64,000 nucleotides of DNA from CAZBSE01 sp964578625 (GTDB lineage Bacteria > Actinomycetota > Humimicrobiia > Humimicrobiales > Humimicrobiaceae): the NCBI GenBank assembly GCA_964578625.1, contig CAZODQ010000002.1, forward strand, positions 39,246 through 103,245. The letters are read 5' to 3'. The position numbers and the translations under genes are program-made. Under the pieces are notes generated by a model, which was not told where the DNA came from, did no database searches, and was given only the letters and a program-made list of their open reading frames with translations. Below, piece after piece: positions 35,744 to 45,191 of the stretch; positions within the stretch are counted from its first letter, which is position 1, and every line of letters begins with the position of its first letter.

Positions 35744-37474
35744 CTAAAATAAATCTATTATTACCAGCTGTACAATATTCAGGTCATCCCATTTATCCTT
35801 TCTTATTTTGTACAGTATAGTTATTTTATTACCTGCTATCATCTTTCCCTTGACTTTTTCACTTATTCCGAATATTACAGCATCTAATAACACCCCTGAA
35901 TTTTCTAATTTTAATTTTACATGTCTACCTTCTGATAAATAACAAAAATTCGATATAGTGCAGTCTCCAGTTACAAAATTTGGTTCAGGATTGCCTTTCC
36001 CGAAAGGTCTTATTAGTTCTAACTCGTGCAGTACTTTTTCATCTATATCTTTAAAGCTTATTTCGATATCATAAAAATATTTCTTTTCAGTATCATCGTC
36101 TTTTATTTTTTCACAGGCAATATTTAGCATCCTTTTATAGAAAACTTCAAAATTCATAGTCTTCATCCTTAACCCACATGCTGTCCTATGGCCTCCAAAA
36201 TTATCAAACAATTCACTTATGGAAATCAAACTTTCATACAAATTAAAATTATCCGTACTTCTGCCAGAACCTTTAAGTCCGTCTTTAATCTCTTTAAACA
36301 AAATTGCAGGTATATTAAATTTCTTTACAATATCAGAAGCCACTATTCCCAGTACTCCCTCATTCCAGTCTTTTGATTTATCTATAAATATTTTCTTTTC
36401 TTTTACGATTTTACTAAAATCATTATCTTCAATTATTTCATCCAGTATATTTTTTTGGGTTTTTTGTCTTTTTTCATTAAAAGAATTAAGATCATTTAAT
36501 ATTTTTCCTTTATCGCCCTCTTCAGTGTTTAGAAGATCAAAACTGCTCTTTGCATTCCTGATCCTCCCAGCCGCATTCAGCCTAGGAGCTATTATAAATC
36601 CGACATCATACTCGCTTATATTCTCCTTATCTTTTATTAATGTTTTCACCATTTCCATAAGCCCGGGATTTTTAGTTTTATTAATCAAACTCAGTCCCTT
36701 TTTTACCATCATCCTGTTTTCATCGACCAGTGGCATCAGATCCGAAATAGTTGAAACAGTAACAAGATCAAGAAGATTGGTCAGATAATCTTTTTCGAAT
36801 CCACATTTAAATGAATTATCTAACTCTCTTAATGCAGCTATAATAAATTTAAAAGTTACTCCGGCACCACTTAGATATTTGAATGGATATTTTGAATCTT
36901 TAATGCCGGGATTGATTATAATATAATCTTTCCGATTACTGTCATAGTCAACAGACTGTTTGTGGTGGTCGCATACTATGACATCTGGACCGGGATTACA
37001 GCTTAAGAATTCCATGACTTCCGAACTGTTTGTACCACAGTCTACACAGATCAATAGACTGTACCTTTTTTCAGTGGATATTTTTTTATAAAAAACAAGA
37101 CTGAGGTCGTAGCCTTCTACAAATCTGTCCGGGATATAAACCTCAACATCAAGTTTCAACTTTCTTAAGAAATTATACATCAGAGCAGTGCTGATAATAC
37201 CGTCCGCATCATAATCTCCAAATATTAATATACGTTCTTTGCTATATATTGCCTCTATTAGCCTTTTTACACCCTTTTTTATACCGGGGAGCATACCGGG
37301 ATCATGTAATTTTTTTAATTCTGGATTTAAAAAGGATATTATCTCTTCTTTAGTGATTATATTTCTGCCAGCAAGTATATTAATCAAAATATGGCTGTAA
37401 TCAATATTTTCTGACAACTTCCTGTCAGTTTTTTTTATACTCCTTTGCTGCCAGCAGGTAGGGAAAATTGTCAT
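35744..37474 (-). CDS. recJ: Single-stranded-DNA exonuclease RecJ
   Basis: 5'-3' ssDNA exonuclease in recombination and mismatch repair. 576 residues. DHH-family motifs are clear: FGDYDADGIIST, VDCGTNSSE, CDHHKQSVDYD and the DHHA1 motif GSGRSTDNFNLYE with FGGHRTACGL, then a C-terminal OB domain. It stops 21 bases before rel and starts 2 bases after secF, as in other genomes with the yajC-secDF-recJ order. Confidence 0.96.
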   Translation of the reverse strand: MTIFPTCWQQRSIKKTDRKLSENIDYSHILINILAGRNIITKEEIISFLNPELKKLHDPGMLPGIKKGVKRLIEAIYSKERILIFGDYDADGIISTALMYNFLRKLKLDVEVYIPDRFVEGYDLSLVFYKKISTEKRYSLLICVDCGTNSSEVMEFLSCNPGPDVIVCDHHKQSVDYDSNRKDYIIINPGIKDSKYPFKYLSGAGVTFKFIIAALRELDNSFKCGFEKDYLTNLLDLVTVSTISDLMPLVDENRMMVKKGLSLINKTKNPGLMEMVKTLIKDKENISEYDVGFIIAPRLNAAGRIRNAKSSFDLLNTEEGDKGKILNDLNSFNEKRQKTQKNILDEIIEDNDFSKIVKEKKIFIDKSKDWNEGVLGIVASDIVKKFNIPAILFKEIKDGLKGSGRSTDNFNLYESLISISELFDNFGGHRTACGLRMKTMNFEVFYKRMLNIACEKIKDDDTEKKYFYDIEISFKDIDEKVLHELELIRPFGKGNPEPNFVTGDCTISNFCYLSEGRHVKLKLENSGVLLDAVIFGISEKVKGKMIAGNKITILYKIRKDKWDDLNIVQLVIIDLF

Positions 37475-37476
37475 AA

Positions 37477-38382
37477 TTATTTTTTATACTTTGGGAACCT
37501 GTTATTCCATGCCACTAAAATAGGACTGGCAAAAAATATAGAGGAATATGTTCCGCTTATTATTCCGACAGTAAGTGCAAGTGCAAAATCTTTCAAAGCT
37601 GAAGTACCTAATATAAGAAGTAAAATTACAGGGAACAATGTAGTAATAGAAGTATTTATTGATCTTGAAAGTGTTACATTTACAGAGTCATTTACCACTC
37701 TGCTGTATCCTAATCTTCCTGTCAGTGGGGTATTTTCTCTTATCCTGTCAAATACGACAATGGTATCATTCAATGAATAACCTATTATTGTAAGAATTGC
37801 TGCAATAGTAGAAGTATTTATCTCCCGGTTCAAAATTGCATACATACCGAGGGTGACCATTACATCATGAAACAGAGCCAGGATCGCTGCTGCGCCAAAT
37901 CTAAACTCAAACCTTATCCATACGTATATTAAAATTCCTACTATGCTAATTGCGATGGCTTTTAAAGCGTTATTCGTTATCTGCTTGCCGAAGCCGGGGT
38001 CCACGTGCCTGTCCTGCAGCGGTTCTCCCGTCACTCCGATGTTTTCATTCAAAGAATCAAGTATTTCATTTTTTTCTTCAGTGCTGATAGGGGTGGTCCT
38101 AATTATGAATCTATTGGATTCTGACTGCGTCAGGTCAGTTTCTACCCTCTGCAGTATCACATTGCTGTAACCCAGTTCATTCATGATCTCCCGTATTTCA
38201 GAAACATCTACATTCCTTTCAAATTCCACTTCCAGCAGTGAACCGCCGCGAAAATCTATGCCCAGATTAAAGCCGCCCCTTAAAAAATAACCGGCAATGC
38301 CTATTACTATCACTACAAGCGATAAAATGAACCAAATTTTCCTTTTTCCTATAAAATCGAAATTAATATTTCTGAATCTCAA
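37477..38382 (-). CDS. secF: Protein translocase subunit SecF
   Basis: Membrane partner of SecD that uses the proton motive force to complete preprotein export. 301 residues: first membrane helix, DFRGGSLLEVEF, a periplasmic-type domain and five more helices with VSIVGILIYVWIRFEFRF, LALFHDVMVTL and IGYSLNDTIVVFDRIREN, the RND signature. It follows secD by 3 bases. Confidence 0.97.
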   Translation of the reverse strand: MRFRNINFDFIGKRKIWFILSLVVIVIGIAGYFLRGGFNLGIDFRGGSLLEVEFERNVDVSEIREIMNELGYSNVILQRVETDLTQSESNRFIIRTTPISTEEKNEILDSLNENIGVTGEPLQDRHVDPGFGKQITNNALKAIAISIVGILIYVWIRFEFRFGAAAILALFHDVMVTLGMYAILNREINTSTIAAILTIIGYSLNDTIVVFDRIRENTPLTGRLGYSRVVNDSVNVTLSRSINTSITTLFPVILLLILGTSALKDFALALTVGIISGTYSSIFFASPILVAWNNRFPKYKK

Positions 38383-38385
38383 GTA

Positions 38386-40017
38386 TTATTCACTTCTCCT
38401 TATTCTTACCCCTAAAAATCCGGGCGTTACTATCCTTGATGAACCCGACATTAAAAATAAAAAAGATCTGGTAAACAATAGGCTGATTATCATACTTATT
38501 ACCACACCTAAGCTTAATGTGACCGCAAAACCCTTTATTGGTCCAGTACCGAATCTATACAGAGCTGCTGCAGTTATCAATGTGGTCACATTAGAGTCCA
38601 CAATAGTCCTAAGTGCATGCTTAAATCCGTCTCCAATGGCAACCCTTGGAGATTTTTCTTTCACTATCTCTTCTTTTATTCTTTCAAAAATAATAACATT
38701 GGCATCCACAGCCATACCTATGGTAAGTATTATTCCTGCAATTCCCGGTAATGTAAGAGCTGCGTCAATTCCAGCAATAATACCCCAGAACAATACGATA
38801 TAGATTATAAGACTTATAGTAGAGACAAATCCCAGCCCCCGGTAATAAGAAATCATAAATGCAACTATCAATATAAGTCCTGCTATTCCTGCATATAAGC
38901 CCTTATTTAATGAATCTCTGCCAAGAGTTGGGCCAACGGTACTGCTTTCTTCCAGTTGAAGATTTACTGGTAATGCTCCGGTCTGCAAGACTATCTCTAT
39001 ACTTTTTGCTTCTTCTAATGTGGGTATATTATCAATCTGCGCATTTCCATTTGAAATTGGAACAGTAAAAACAGGCGCAGACTTAATTTCATCATCAAGT
39101 ACTATTGCCAATTTCTTTCCAATATTTTCAGAACTGATCTTAGCAAATTTATCAATTCCCTCTCCCTTAAAATTCAATTTAACTATTATTTCGCCATAAT
39201 TATCATAACCAGCAGCAGCATTTGCCAGATCTTCATCTCCTGTTAGAAGTACAGGCCCGACAAGTGTTGCCGCCCCTGATCTGGAATCTACCAGTACTTC
39301 TCCGGTAGTATCTCCACTTTCATAATCAACCAACTGCAGTTCTCTTGTCTCCTGGTTGTATATTAATTTTCCTATTATCTTATCAGGTTCAATTTCGGTA
39401 CCGGTATTAGAGCTCTCCTCTCCATCTCCGCCTTCAGAATTTCCTGCCTGATTGCTTTCAGTTTCATATTTAACCAGCAGCATTTCTCCAGTCTTAGGCT
39501 CAGTTAAAAGCTCCCCAACTATATTATATGTTCCCCCTGCTGATAATGAACTTATATCATCAATCAATAAAACCTGTTCGGAATCTTGATTGATTACCAA
39601 CTGCCCCGTTTCATAATCAAACCCTACTAAATCCCATTTCTGTTCGCTTAATGAAATAAAAGTACCCTTGACCAGCCTGAATTCAAGCCTGGCAGTCTTG
39701 CCTATTATTTCCTTTGCCGTATCGGGATCTTTTACACCCGGCAGCTGTACCACAATATTATTTGATAGGTCTTTTGTAACAAGTGGTTCCGAAACACCAA
39801 GTCTGTCTATCCTTTTCATTATAGTATCTATAGTAAGTTCGATCTTGGATTCAGAGATTTCCTCCTCACCGCTCTGAACGGGCTTTAAAATAATCTGTGT
39901 TCCGCCTTTAAGATCAAGACCCAGATTAATAGGTTCAGTAAGTATGTAGTACAGACTTACACCTACTATTATTATGAATATTATAATAATAGTTACATGA
40001 ATTTTCTTATTTCTCAT
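38386..40017 (-). CDS. secD: Protein translocase subunit SecD with an extended external domain
   Basis: 543 residues, longer than short Gram-positive SecD proteins. N-terminal helix, LDLKGGTQIIL, P1 domain, and six C-terminal membrane helices with GMAVDANVIIFERIKEE. Between about residues 118 and 252 there is an extra acidic, low-complexity stretch with repeated YE/TGxLxLV-type units (DYETGQLV, EPKTGEMLLVKYE, ETRELQLVDYES). The SecD function is secure; the insertion is unexplained. Confidence 0.95.
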   Translation of the reverse strand: MRNKKIHVTIIIIFIIIVGVSLYYILTEPINLGLDLKGGTQIILKPVQSGEEEISESKIELTIDTIMKRIDRLGVSEPLVTKDLSNNIVVQLPGVKDPDTAKEIIGKTARLEFRLVKGTFISLSEQKWDLVGFDYETGQLVINQDSEQVLLIDDISSLSAGGTYNIVGELLTEPKTGEMLLVKYETESNQAGNSEGGDGEESSNTGTEIEPDKIIGKLIYNQETRELQLVDYESGDTTGEVLVDSRSGAATLVGPVLLTGDEDLANAAAGYDNYGEIIVKLNFKGEGIDKFAKISSENIGKKLAIVLDDEIKSAPVFTVPISNGNAQIDNIPTLEEAKSIEIVLQTGALPVNLQLEESSTVGPTLGRDSLNKGLYAGIAGLILIVAFMISYYRGLGFVSTISLIIYIVLFWGIIAGIDAALTLPGIAGIILTIGMAVDANVIIFERIKEEIVKEKSPRVAIGDGFKHALRTIVDSNVTTLITAAALYRFGTGPIKGFAVTLSLGVVISMIISLLFTRSFLFLMSGSSRIVTPGFLGVRIRRSE

Positions 40018-40023
40018 ATTTTT

Positions 40024-40449
40024 TTATTGAGATGTTTTTTTGGAAACAGCACTTTTACTTACTTTTACATCTACGCCGCTGGCAATAGTAATAATAATTG
40101 CATCATCTCTTATATCCTTGATGCGGCCATGAAATCCTCCTATTGTTACTACTTCATCACCTCTCTGCAGATTTGACATTAAATCCTGAGCCTTTTTTGA
40201 TCTCACTCTCTGCGGTCTTATTAACAGGAAATAGAACGCCACAACAAGAATTCCCAGCCAGATCCATGTTCCATAGCTTGAAAATATATTAGCAAATGTT
40301 CCGGTCTGTTCTGTTTCAGTTCCTGCTGCTGCTCCACCTTCATCGGTTGTTGTAGTTGTTGTTGGAAGACATGCAACAGCCAAAGATCCGATACTTATTA
40401 TCAATATACTGACAATCAATATACTAATAATCTTTTTAGATAACCTCAT
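40024..40449 (-). CDS. yajC: YajC-type preprotein translocase subunit with a lipoprotein-like leader
   Basis: 141 residues from ATG at 40449, which has AAGGAG at 5 bases; a GTG at 40455 is the alternative. Unusually, a signal-like helix ending LAVAC (Cys27) and a Thr/Gly/Glu linker precede the normal YajC region: membrane helix WIWLGILVVAFYFLLIRPQR, then SNLQRGDEVVTIGGFHGRI. It starts the yajC-secD-secF-recJ run. Confidence 0.88.
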   Translation of the reverse strand: MRLSKKIISILIVSILIISIGSLAVACLPTTTTTTDEGGAAAGTETEQTGTFANIFSSYGTWIWLGILVVAFYFLLIRPQRVRSKKAQDLMSNLQRGDEVVTIGGFHGRIKDIRDDAIIITIASGVDVKVSKSAVSKKTSQ

Positions 40450-40698
40450 GATCACTCCTTAGAAATAATTACTTTTATAAAAATTAAAAATATTACTATT
40501 ATTAACTTTTTTTAAAATTTTGCAAATGCTTATTTATCAATTATTTTAACCTAAGCTATTTTAGTATACAACAAATATGTTTATAAGAAGACCTGAAATT
40601 TTAATCTTTAAAAATTAATATGAATTGGAGTTTTTTATTAAGAAAAAGCCTCTTTTTTTTATATAAAATAATTAAATAAATAATTATTAAAATATTTA

Positions 40699-40727
40699 TT
40701 GTATATATTAATAATAGTTTATATAAT
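40699..40727 (+). promoter_or_regulatory. Candidate promoter of the PAS-GGDEF-HD-GYP gene
   Basis: TTGTAT (40699-40704) and TATAAT (40722-40727) with 17-base spacing, about 60 bases before the ATG. It is the only recognisable element in the 341-base gap 40450-40790, which is almost pure A/T, so the match carries limited weight. I see no gene or structured RNA in the gap. Confidence 0.4.
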
Positions 40728-40790
40728 AGTATAAAATTATTTTTTATTAGATTGTTTAATAAAATAATATTATATAAATTATAGCTAAAA

Positions 40791-42701
40791 ATGCGCGTTA
40801 TAACTGCAAATAGACAAACAGAAAAAAACATACTAAATAGTAGTAGAAGGTATAAGACTATATTTGAGGAATCCCCTATTGCTTTAATCGAAATAGATTT
40901 TACAGAGGTCAGTAAATATCTTAACTTCCTAAAAGAGATGGGAGTCAAAGATTTAAAAGAATATCTTAAAAATAATATAGAAGCCTTTGCAAATTGTGTA
41001 AAAAAGATAAAAGTAGTTAATATAAATAAAGCTGCAGTAAATTTATATAGAGCCAAAAGTAAAAAAGATTTCATAAAAAGAATAAATAAAACCTTCCTAA
41101 AAGATACCTATGAATCTTTTAAAAATGTAATGATTATCATGGCTCAAGGCAAAAGAAAGTTTGAAAGTGAAATAAAAAATAAAACCCTCAACGGAAAGAA
41201 AATATATACACTAATGAAATGGATTATTTTACCGAATCATAAAGATACATCCTCAAAAGCATTGATTTCAATGATCGACATTACCTCTATTAAGAAAGTT
41301 GAAGAAAAAAAACAACATAGTGAAATAAAATATTATACACTGTTCCACAACAGTCTTGATGGAATCTATATCAGTACCATGGATGGAAAATATATTGATG
41401 CAAACCCGGCACTAATAAAGATACTGGGCTACAACAATAAAAAAGAACTGCTTTCTATAAACATACCAAAACAGTTGTATGTTTCCGCAAAAGACAGGCC
41501 GCCTCCTGATAAAAGAACCAAACCATTCGAAACACGCCTTAAGAAAAAAGATGGTACTATTATATGGGTTGAAATCAGCTCCAAGGTAATTTATGAAGGG
41601 AATAAACCTATACTCTATCAGGGTATAGTAAGAGATATCACTAAACGTAAAGAAGCAGAAAATGAAATAAAATATCTGTCTTTCCACGATAAATTAACCG
41701 GCATGTACAACAGAGCTTATTTTGAAGAAGAATTAAAAAGATTGGATACAAAAAGACAACTTCCTTTGAGTCTCGTCATTGGAGATATAAACGGGCTAAA
41801 AATGATAAATGATGCATATGGTCATGAAAACGGCGACAGATTGCTTATACAGATATCTAAAATTTTAAAAAGCTGTTTTAGGGATGAAGATATCACTTCA
41901 AGATGGGGAGGAGACGAATTTATAACAATTTTACCCTCCACAAATATAAGAGACGCATTAAAAATTGCCAGGAGAATAAAAGAGATCTGTAAGAAAAAGA
42001 GCACCAAAACCTTACCATTAAGTATTTCCTTAGGAGTATCTACTAAAAATGATGATACCAAGAGCACTGATACGATAATAAAAGAAGCAGAAGACAAAAT
42101 GTATAAACACAAATTAACAGAGAGTCAGGATATCCACAGCTTGATTATATCTTCACTTAAGAAAAATTTAGTAAAGAAGGGTTACGAAACTGCAGAACAT
42201 ATAAAAAGAATGAGGGATAGGGCTATAGAATTAGGAAAATCCTTAAACCTTGACGATAATAAGATCCAGGAACTTAGTATGCTTGCTACTCTGCATGATA
42301 TTGGAAAAATAGCTTTATCAGACATTATTATATTTAAACCGGGAGTATTAAATCCGGAAGAATGGAGGGAAATTAGAAGACATCCCGAAATAGGCTACCA
42401 TATAGCACAGACATCTTCAGAATTCAAGACTATTGCCAAAGGAATCCTGTATCATCATGAAAGATGGGATGGAAAAGGATACCCCAAAGGCATAAAAAAA
42501 GATAATATACCGCTGACATCAAGAATAATATCCATTGTTGATGCTTACGATGCTATGACTAATGACAGGCCGTATAGGAAATCACTAAGCAAGAAGCAGG
42601 CTATAAATGAGTTAAAAAGGAATTCAGGATTCCAGTTCGATCCATCCATTGTAAAAAAATTCATTAATATCCTGGATAAAAAAATACTTAAGAATAAATA
42701 A
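40791..42701 (+). CDS. PAS-PAS-GGDEF-HD-GYP signalling protein, soluble
   Basis: 636 residues and no membrane segment. A first PAS-like region (about 20-165) and a second PAS/PAC (about 180-285, NSLDGIYISTMDGKYIDANP and KKKDGTIIWVE) sense an unknown signal. The GGDEF domain (about 300-450) has SRWGGDEF and the RxxD inhibitory site (RDED) correctly spaced, so cyclase activity is likely. The HD-GYP domain (about 460-630) has LHDIGKIA, YHHERWDGKGYP and DAYDAMTNDRPYR. It may make and break c-di-GMP. The gene breaks the normal tgt-yajC order and has no evident ribosome-binding site. Confidence 0.93.
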   Translation: MRVITANRQTEKNILNSSRRYKTIFEESPIALIEIDFTEVSKYLNFLKEMGVKDLKEYLKNNIEAFANCVKKIKVVNINKAAVNLYRAKSKKDFIKRINKTFLKDTYESFKNVMIIMAQGKRKFESEIKNKTLNGKKIYTLMKWIILPNHKDTSSKALISMIDITSIKKVEEKKQHSEIKYYTLFHNSLDGIYISTMDGKYIDANPALIKILGYNNKKELLSINIPKQLYVSAKDRPPPDKRTKPFETRLKKKDGTIIWVEISSKVIYEGNKPILYQGIVRDITKRKEAENEIKYLSFHDKLTGMYNRAYFEEELKRLDTKRQLPLSLVIGDINGLKMINDAYGHENGDRLLIQISKILKSCFRDEDITSRWGGDEFITILPSTNIRDALKIARRIKEICKKKSTKTLPLSISLGVSTKNDDTKSTDTIIKEAEDKMYKHKLTESQDIHSLIISSLKKNLVKKGYETAEHIKRMRDRAIELGKSLNLDDNKIQELSMLATLHDIGKIALSDIIIFKPGVLNPEEWREIRRHPEIGYHIAQTSSEFKTIAKGILYHHERWDGKGYPKGIKKDNIPLTSRIISIVDAYDAMTNDRPYRKSLSKKQAINELKRNSGFQFDPSIVKKFINILDKKILKNK

Positions 42702-42732
42702 ATCCGTCTCCTTTTTAAATCTCCTATTTTTT

Positions 42733-43854
42733 TTAATTTCCACTATATTTATTTATAAATCCCTTTCTGAAATCTTTAAAATCTCCCAATATTATTGAAT
42801 CTCTTGCCCGGTTGATTAGATCGAAAATAAAATGAAGGTTATGCACTGTAAGCAGTATACTTGATAATATTTCCTTGCTTTTAAACAAATGTTTAATATA
42901 AGCCCTGCTGTAATTTTTACATGTATAACAACTGCATTTTTCGTCCAGTGGATTAAAGTCATATAGATATTTTTTATTTTTTATATTTACTCTGCCTTCT
43001 GAAGTAAAGGCACTTCCGTTTCTGGAAATTCTTGTCGGCATTACACAATCAAACATATCCACACCGCTATCTACAGCCTCAATTACACCTATGGGGTCTC
43101 CAAGACCCATAAAATACAACGGCTTTTTACTGTCCAGGAAATCAATCGTATATCTCAACATATCAATAGTCTGATCTCTTTCTTCGCCCACGCTTAAACC
43201 CCCTACAGCTATACCATCAAATTCCATCCCGGATATAGTATTGGCACAATATCTTCTTATCTTTTTTATAAATCCTCCCTGAACTATACCGAACATCCTT
43301 ATTTTTTTACCGATATCTATCTCGCCTTTTGTCTTAATTGATATCTCTGCCCACCTTAAAGTTCTTTTTGCAGCATCCATAGTATAATCGTAATCCTCAT
43401 TAAAAGGGATACACTCATCAAGAACCATAATAATATCCGAGCCTATCTGGCACTGCATATTTATTACATTTTGGGGAGTAAAAAAATGCTTTGACCCATC
43501 TATGATCGATTTGAATTCTACACCGCTGTCAATTACTTTTTTTATTTTACTCAGACTAAATACCTGGAATCCGCCGCTGTCAGTCAAGATACTTTTTTTC
43601 CAGTTCATAAATTTATGAATACCGCCTGCCCTTTTAATAACTTCCATCCCTGGTTGAAGATAAAGATGATAGAGATTTCCTAATATTATCTCGCATCCGG
43701 TTTTATAGAGCATCTCATTTGTTACTGCTTTGACTGTTGCTCTGGTGCCTACCGGCATAAATACCGGTGTTTTTATAGTCCCTCTTTCTGTGGTTATTAT
43801 ACCTGCTCTTGCAGGTGATTTACTGTCTTTTTTTATAATTTCAAAAAAAGCCAA
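42733..43854 (-). CDS. tgt: Queuine tRNA-ribosyltransferase
   Basis: Exchanges guanine for preQ1 at position 34 of GUN tRNAs. 373 residues. Signatures: TDSGGFQVFSLSK, the nucleophile Asp region DVFDCVMPTR-like (VDMFDCVMPTRISRNG), and the zinc site CSCYTCKNYSRAYIKHL. It works before QueA, encoded at 47.8 kb; the two are normally adjacent and are separated here by about 4 kb of accessory genes. Confidence 0.97.
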   Translation of the reverse strand: MAFFEIIKKDSKSPARAGIITTERGTIKTPVFMPVGTRATVKAVTNEMLYKTGCEIILGNLYHLYLQPGMEVIKRAGGIHKFMNWKKSILTDSGGFQVFSLSKIKKVIDSGVEFKSIIDGSKHFFTPQNVINMQCQIGSDIIMVLDECIPFNEDYDYTMDAAKRTLRWAEISIKTKGEIDIGKKIRMFGIVQGGFIKKIRRYCANTISGMEFDGIAVGGLSVGEERDQTIDMLRYTIDFLDSKKPLYFMGLGDPIGVIEAVDSGVDMFDCVMPTRISRNGSAFTSEGRVNIKNKKYLYDFNPLDEKCSCYTCKNYSRAYIKHLFKSKEILSSILLTVHNLHFIFDLINRARDSIILGDFKDFRKGFINKYSGN

Positions 43855-43888
43855 GACTTCTCTCCATCATGATTGATACCTGTTCTTT

Positions 43889-44971
43889 TTACCTTGGGAC
43901 TTTTGTTGTTAATATTGATTTAACCCAATCTCTGTTATTCCAGAGCGCACACCCGTTTCTCGTCTCGCTTAACTTATCATGATTTTCCCTGATTACTCTC
44001 AGCAGATCTGATTTTAACGCATCTCTTAATACCATATTCGTTAAACTGGTATCAGAATATGGAGCAACCGGGCAGGGTTCAAGATTTCCTTCAGAGCTGA
44101 CATGAATAAATCCTCTGCCGGCTGACAGGCATCCGCCGAATTTGTCTTCATTTCCCGGAAAGGTAATAAAAATACCCGGATACTTTGATTCAAATTCAGC
44201 CATTGAATTCAATAATTTTTCCCTTTCATATTTATTTATTACCAGATGTTCAGTGTTTTTCTCCACGGGTACATATTCCAAAAAGAAAAAAAACTTACAG
44301 CCTTTATCTATTAAATCTTTAATAAAAATGTTATCAGTCAATATATTAAAATTTTTTTTAGTTATTGTGATAGATATTCCAAAGGGAATTCTTTTCGAGC
44401 TTAGTCTGCTCATAGCTTTTTGAATTTTTTCGTAAACTCCTTTACCTCTCCTATCATCAGTCTCCGATCTTGTACCCTCTATGCTGATCGCTGGAAATAA
44501 GTTCTTTTGTTCCTTGAAATCTCCTATTATTTCTTCATCTATCAATTGACCGTTAGTAAATAAAAGAAAAATAATTTCAGGAAATTTTTTTATTACTTTC
44601 AGCAACTCCGGCCTCATCAAGGGTTCTCCACCAGCTATTATAATAAATGATATACCAAGTTCCCTGGCTTCCATGAATATTTTCATCCATTTCTTATTTT
44701 TAATCTCAGAATAATTCATTTCCATATTTAAATTAACATAACATCCTTTACATTTAAGATTGCATCTTTTAGTCACACTGGCAATCATAATAGGCGGTAC
44801 ATTAACTCCCTTCTTTTTCCAGTTTGACCTTAATCTCATAGCTCTTTTCTGCCATAGGATTGTTTTTAAAAAGAAGAATAGGTAGGATAATGAGATATTT
44901 GTCTTTAACACCCTTAATATATTGCTGTAATTTTTTATGATAGAATCATTAATGGTATTTATATAATCCAT
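43889..44971 (-). CDS. Radical SAM protein with SPASM-like C-terminus
   Basis: 360 residues. The CxxxCxxC cluster reads CNLKCKGC (near residue 70); the SAM-binding glycine-rich turn IIAGGEPLMRPELL follows. The C-terminal part has further cysteines (GGCLSAGRGF, EPCPVAP and NGCALWNN), consistent with a SPASM-type auxiliary cluster. It stops 34 bases before tgt and probably shares its transcript, but no link to queuosine is shown. The substrate is unknown; relatives modify peptides or mature enzymes. Confidence 0.85.
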   Translation of the reverse strand: MDYINTINDSIIKNYSNILRVLKTNISLSYLFFFLKTILWQKRAMRLRSNWKKKGVNVPPIMIASVTKRCNLKCKGCYVNLNMEMNYSEIKNKKWMKIFMEARELGISFIIIAGGEPLMRPELLKVIKKFPEIIFLLFTNGQLIDEEIIGDFKEQKNLFPAISIEGTRSETDDRRGKGVYEKIQKAMSRLSSKRIPFGISITITKKNFNILTDNIFIKDLIDKGCKFFFFLEYVPVEKNTEHLVINKYEREKLLNSMAEFESKYPGIFITFPGNEDKFGGCLSAGRGFIHVSSEGNLEPCPVAPYSDTSLTNMVLRDALKSDLLRVIRENHDKLSETRNGCALWNNRDWVKSILTTKVPR

Positions 44972-45055
44972 ATAATTGACCTGGTTATTTATTTTATCTA
45001 AAAATTATCTGAAATATTCTATACTTTTTCAAAAGAATAGTAAAATAAAGTTTTA

Positions 45056-45084
45056 TTGACTTTTTAATATTTTTAAAATATTAT
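45056..45084 (+). promoter_or_regulatory. Near-consensus promoter of the lysine-rich micro-ORF unit
   Basis: TTGACT (45056-45061), 17 bases, TATTAT (45079-45084). Predicted start near 45091, about 47 bases before the small ORF. One of the best promoter matches in the window. Confidence 0.65.
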
Positions 45085-45137
45085 AAGCCCGATATCTGCA
45101 AAAGTAGGTATCATTCTTTAGAATAAAAGAGGTAAAA

Positions 45138-45176
45138 ATGGCAACTAAGTCTAAAAAAGGCAAGAAAAAAAAGTAG
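45138..45176 (+). CDS. Possible 12-residue lysine-rich peptide (MATKSKKGKKKK)
   Basis: A 13-codon frame with an ATG and the upstream AGAGGTAAAA (a GAGG ribosome-binding core at 5-6 bases), ending in TAG. Seven of twelve residues are lysine; net charge is strongly positive. It lies alone between two minus-strand genes, with a near-consensus promoter 54 bases before it and a strong terminator 15 bases after it. I do not recognise it. It could be a nucleic-acid- or membrane-binding micropeptide, or the transcript could be a small RNA and the frame incidental. Confidence 0.5.
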   Translation: MATKSKKGKKKK

Positions 45177-45191
45177 ATTGCTTTTTACTGA

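Noticed and set aside
40601..41074. 157-residue minus-strand frame rich in Leu, Phe and Ile
   Set aside because: It overlaps the start of the PAS-GGDEF-HD-GYP gene on the other strand by nearly 300 bases and the rest is low-complexity A/T. The composition is what A/T-rich DNA gives by chance.
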